Shown here: one piece after another, positions 60,201 to 64,000 of the stretch | Layout: each line of letters opens with the position of its first letter | Numbering within the stretch: the first letter of the stretch is position 1 | Assembly (NCBI GenBank): GCA_026261815.1 | Contig: JAMPIT010000566.1 | Location: 23,399,001-23,463,000 of the forward strand | Direction of reading: 5' to 3' | Source: Monarcha castaneiventris obscurior | Lineage: Eukaryota > Chordata > Aves > Passeriformes > Monarchidae | Length of the DNA stretch: 64,000 nucleotides | Program-made: the position numbers and the translations under genes | Notes under the pieces: generated by a model | What the model was told of the DNA's origin: nothing | Database searches by the model: none | The model's input: the letters and a program-made list of their open reading frames with translations, nothing else

Positions 60201-63200
60201 AACCATCCTGCCTTAAAAAAGTTAATTATCAAATAAAACCCAAGGGATCAGCCTGCAAGAGTCACCTGTGGAAAGTGCTTTGTGACCTTGTGTGTCATGT
60301 ATGTGGCACCATCACTTGATCCCTCTCAATTACCAGGTGAATTGGTGCCACATGGATGTAAAAAACAGAAAAAAAAAAAGTTTTAGTCAATGTAAGTGTC
60401 CTCCTTCTCCTGACATGAAAGCTGAACCTGGTGCAAGTTCTGGCCTAGCCTGGAGAAAGCCCAAAGATAAGAGAAGCATCTCTATCCTGCTGGTCCCATG
60501 CCCCACACCACCATCTCTCTCCTTTTATCACCTCAGGCTTGGTTTGTGTTTAGCCTTTTCAGCAAAAGAAAAGATCTTTTGCCAGGAAAGGCTTTTCTCT
60601 CTGTCATGCTGGTCATGAATCATCTCATCTGCTTTGCCTGCTTCTTGAGCAGAGAGCGAAGGCTGTGTGCAGGGTGCTGCAGGAAGATGCTGCTTAAAAC
60701 TGTAGGGAAACAAAGTTCATAGAGTGCTTTAAGCTGCATGTGTCAGCTGATTATTTTTGCAGAACACAATGTTATTTCCTCCTAAGGACCGCATCTGCTT
60801 TCCTTAGTAGTTTCTTGTGTTATTCGCACTGTGTTGCATTGTATCCTTGCTGCTCTTCAGCCTGTTCTCTTAGGCTCATTGTGCCCCTCTTGACAAAGAA
60901 AGCAGGTTTGTGACAAGTATTTATTTGCAACACCCTCATAAATGTGGTTTTCTAATATCTGCACTGGTCTTGGGAGGAGAGGAAAAACCAATACCTGTGG
61001 AGTGAAATCATGGTTTGGTGGAAGGCAGTGGCAGCATTCCCAGCAGCTTCGCTGTGGCCAGAATTTCACAACAAGAGGGCTTGGGAGTCCAAATACCTTC
61101 ACTGCTGCCTCTAACTGCTTGTCTCGATGCTGAACCAGGAGCCCACAGAAACACCTCTCAGCTGCTGCCTCTCTACTGTTTTATCACAAAAGAGATTATT
61201 TAGGAGCACAGGACTGCCCATGCCCATGCCCAGGTGCTGCTCAGCCATCACTGCAGCTGCAGGGCAGGGCTGACACCCATGGCCTCACTTCACACACCCA
61301 TGCTCCTTGCCTGGCAGGTCCTCTGTGTGCATCCACCTGCAAAATCACCTTTAGCTCTGCAGTGCACTTTGGCACTTACTGCTAGAGAGTGGCTTTAATG
61401 GGCACCTGAAACTCATGAGTGAGCTCAGTACCTAAATCAGGCCCACCTAAAGTGTCCCATCCTTTCTTTCCATGCTTTCTTCAGCAGATGTTTTCTCAAA
61501 GCAGCCTCGGAGCACTGAGACATGGTGATGTAAGCAAGGGCTTGTGTGGAAAACGTGAGATTAAATACTGTAAGCCTTTGGCCAAAGTGAGCTACAGTGT
61601 CCTACTGCCCTTGTTGAAGTCAAAGGAACTCTGTCTGATATTGCTGGCTGTTATGAGTTATTGTCTAAAGTCAGGGTTTCAGCTTTCATCCTCATGGTCT
61701 GAGGATGGCAAGATAGATCACAAACCACCATTCAAGTCTTACTGTTAGGGACTCTACCACACTGGACCTTGTCTACTCAATGAACATGGAAAGCAGAGAT
61801 TTGTGTATGACCATCTTACCCCACTGGCTGATGACGAAGTGGGAATAACATGAGAAAGAAGCTGCTCATGGGGAAGGTACCCAACTGTTTTGTGACCTGA
61901 GTTTGGTGTTTTTCTCATCTTTACTATTTTCCAGAAACGAAGCATAATGACTTGCTTCATAATGATGTTCTATACAGAAAATTGTCATAGTAAATGAGAT
62001 GCAGACGTTTACTCCTCTCCTGTGCTCTTGCAATGATCTTGAAAATGATCTCATCTGTGCTCCTTCGACCTTGGACACTGATGGGCCTGATCCAAAAACC
62101 TCAGTGGGATGATTCAGTAGGATTTCACTTTGACAAAGGCTCCTAGCAAGCATGTAACTTCCTTGGAAAGGCCCTGTAGTAATCCATAATTTTATCTGAG
62201 TGAGGTTATCCCACAGGGCACCCTGGGCTAGTGGCCCATGCTGGGCAGGACCAAAAAGCAGAGCTGTTCCTGAGACTGGACCTCCCATACAGTACTTCTG
62301 CTTGTGGATATTTAATTTATTTGCTTATGTTTTGGCATTGCTGCAAAAAACACCCTGGCCTTTGAAATATCAAGGTGTGTAGTGCACGAATGATAAATCA
62401 ATAATCTAAGTTGAGGCTTGTCTGCAACTGCCTCCTGGCAATCTTTTAAATTAATTTCATTTAACATTTCTGTCATTGCTCTTTACAGAGTCCAGAAAAA
62501 TACACGTGAACAGAGGAAGGTGCCTCCTTCAACAGCTTCACACGTCTGTGTGCTGGGAAAGCTTGCCATGAAAAGGCAAGTGCCAGCAGCAGATACCTGC
62601 TTTCCTTGCATTTGACATCTCTTGGAAGCATTTTGTGGCTTCAAACCTAAGGCCTAGAAGACTGTCAAGAGAAAAATAACCCTCTGAGTGGGTTATTTAT
62701 GAGACTCACACTCTGGGAGAAGGGCACAGAGGAACACAGGTCGAAATGACAAAGGCGTCAGGCTGTGTTTTCCTCGACTGACCCCCAGCTCTTCTGTCTC
62801 TGGTCCACAAAGCCTCATGGAGCCCCTGCACCCCTGAAGGTCCAGTGGTGGTCCCTTCAGTGTGGCATGGGCAGCAGGAGGTACGTGTGTCTGTTGTGTA
62901 CATGTGTCCTCCCAACCCCAGCAGGACTCCAGTCAGCACTGGTGCTCTCTGCATGCCCAGCCCTGCATCCCGTGCTGCTGTGGCACCAGCCCCACCTACC
63001 ACATCGCCTCCTGGGCTCCTGACAGCTGGTTTCAGTATCCATCCCAGCAGCAGGCACGCCCTGGAGGCATGCCACCAACCCAGCACCTCCCACCCTTTCC
63101 TAGCTGGCAGCAGTGGCAGCACTCGTGGGAAACATTGCTGCTCACCCACACAGCCAAGTGCACTTTAGGAATGACACTAATTGGAGTTTGTTATTTGTAA

Positions 63201-64000
63201 AAAACTGCTGCTCACTGCTTGGGACCTCAGAGGTTGCTGCCCCAAATCAAGAACGACCAGACACTGAGGGGAGTGGGTAACATAGCAATGAGGTAGGTTC
63301 CAACCCTGAATTGGCATGAATAAAACCAGGAACTTGCTGGATACCTCTTTCCTGGTGGATCAGTGCTCACAGCAATTAAGCACAGCACAGGTGAAGAAGG
63401 AGCAGGCATCCAAACCTAGCAAAAGAGGGTGTTTACTGACAGAAACAGGGCTCAGGTTCAGCAGATATATTCTGATTTTCAGTTTCTGTGGTTACTGACA
63501 AAGTTTCTTTGCATGATCACAGCAGCACAAGCACGCAAGTCTTTCCAGGAAGGGTTTCATGTGAAGAATTTTTGGCTCCCGTAAGAGAAAAGGCTGGTTG
63601 GATTCAAGATCCCCATGGATAGAAAGGTTTTTATATATGGGACTTCAAATCAAAATTACTGCTTTCCACTCCACTTTGCAGTTCAGTCTGGCAGGGATCT
63701 ACCAGATCTTGGGCTTTTCTAGCCATGGAAGAAAAACCTCAAGCACAAAGAGCATTCAAGTACAAGATAGTTTCCGAAAGTCTCCTACAGGAGGATGAGC
63801 CAAAGTGGAAAACTGCAATGTAGTCTTCAACTCAACAGCTCAACACTGTTTGGGCCACAGCTTTTAATTTGTCCCATCTTACTTGTTACTCCTGAAAATT
63901 AAAACAAAGCATTCTAGGAGAGTTTTAAAATAGCTCAAGTGTGACTCAGGTCCTGCAAAACTATGTAATTTTAAGCTTAGAGAAACTGTTTTATCCTTAA
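54201..64000. other. Intergenic, no supported gene
   Basis: No recognisable exon, RNA gene or mobile element. The longest non-repetitive open frame of the window (minus strand, 54214-54750, 178 codons) lies here and is judged chance. The 62.7-63.1 kb stretch is GC-richer without a CpG cluster. By human synteny this may be the interval towards GAS6, but no GAS6 exon is visible. Confidence 0.65.
58429..58446. repeat. A18 run followed by GAA repeats
   Basis: Run of 18 A followed by GAAGAAGAAAAGAG, a purine-only stretch of about 32 bp. No adjacent element body was recognised. Confidence 0.88.

Noticed and set aside
62706..63200. GC-rich stretch as a possible CpG-island promoter or GAS6 first exon
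   Set aside because: CpG pairs are few, and no GAS6-like signal peptide or Gla-domain coding sequence was found.
1..64000. CRISPR array, operon, phage or other prokaryote-type system
   Set aside because: No regularly spaced direct repeats, no dense gene clusters, and the window is plainly a vertebrate intron-exon gene region.

Overview
The window is vertebrate nuclear DNA, most likely from a bird. It carries long introns with canonical splice signals and low gene density. An avian-type CR1 LINE 3' end lies at about 25.5-25.9 kb and an older CR1 relic at about 6.2-6.6 kb. No bacterial-type genes, operons, CRISPR arrays or recognisable RNA genes are seen. Apart from repeats, everything that can be supported belongs to one gene on the plus strand.

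That gene is RASA3 (GAP1-IP4BP, a Ras/Rap GTPase-activating protein of the GAP1 family). The first about 9.4 kb is upstream intron. From 9433 to 42519 there are 19 coding exons whose phases all join without a break. Together they give about 687 residues: the second C2 domain, the RasGAP domain with the arginine-finger loop (IFRGNSL) and the FLRFFAPAI fingerprint, the PH domain, the Btk-type zinc motif, and the C-terminal tail ending HSI-stop. The first C2 domain and the 5' end of the gene lie upstream of the window. The paralogue RASA2 was considered and rejected on residues in several exons. A 3' UTR of about 1.8 kb follows, with AATAAA signals at 43240 and 43693 and a likely distal ATTAAA signal at 44259.

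The rest (about 44.3-64 kb) looks intergenic. In human, GAS6 is the next gene beyond the RASA3 3' end, so this may be the RASA3-GAS6 interval, but no GAS6 exon is seen here. Open frames in this stretch, including one of 178 codons on the minus strand, are about what chance would give.

I did not find an undescribed biological system. The points most worth a second look are a GC-AG intron at 9514-12229 forced by the reading frame; a possible 48-nt in-frame cassette exon at 30896-30943, placed exactly between the RasGAP and PH domains; and a roughly 370-bp uninterrupted TTCC / TTCCCTCC microsatellite in the intron within the PH-coding region.
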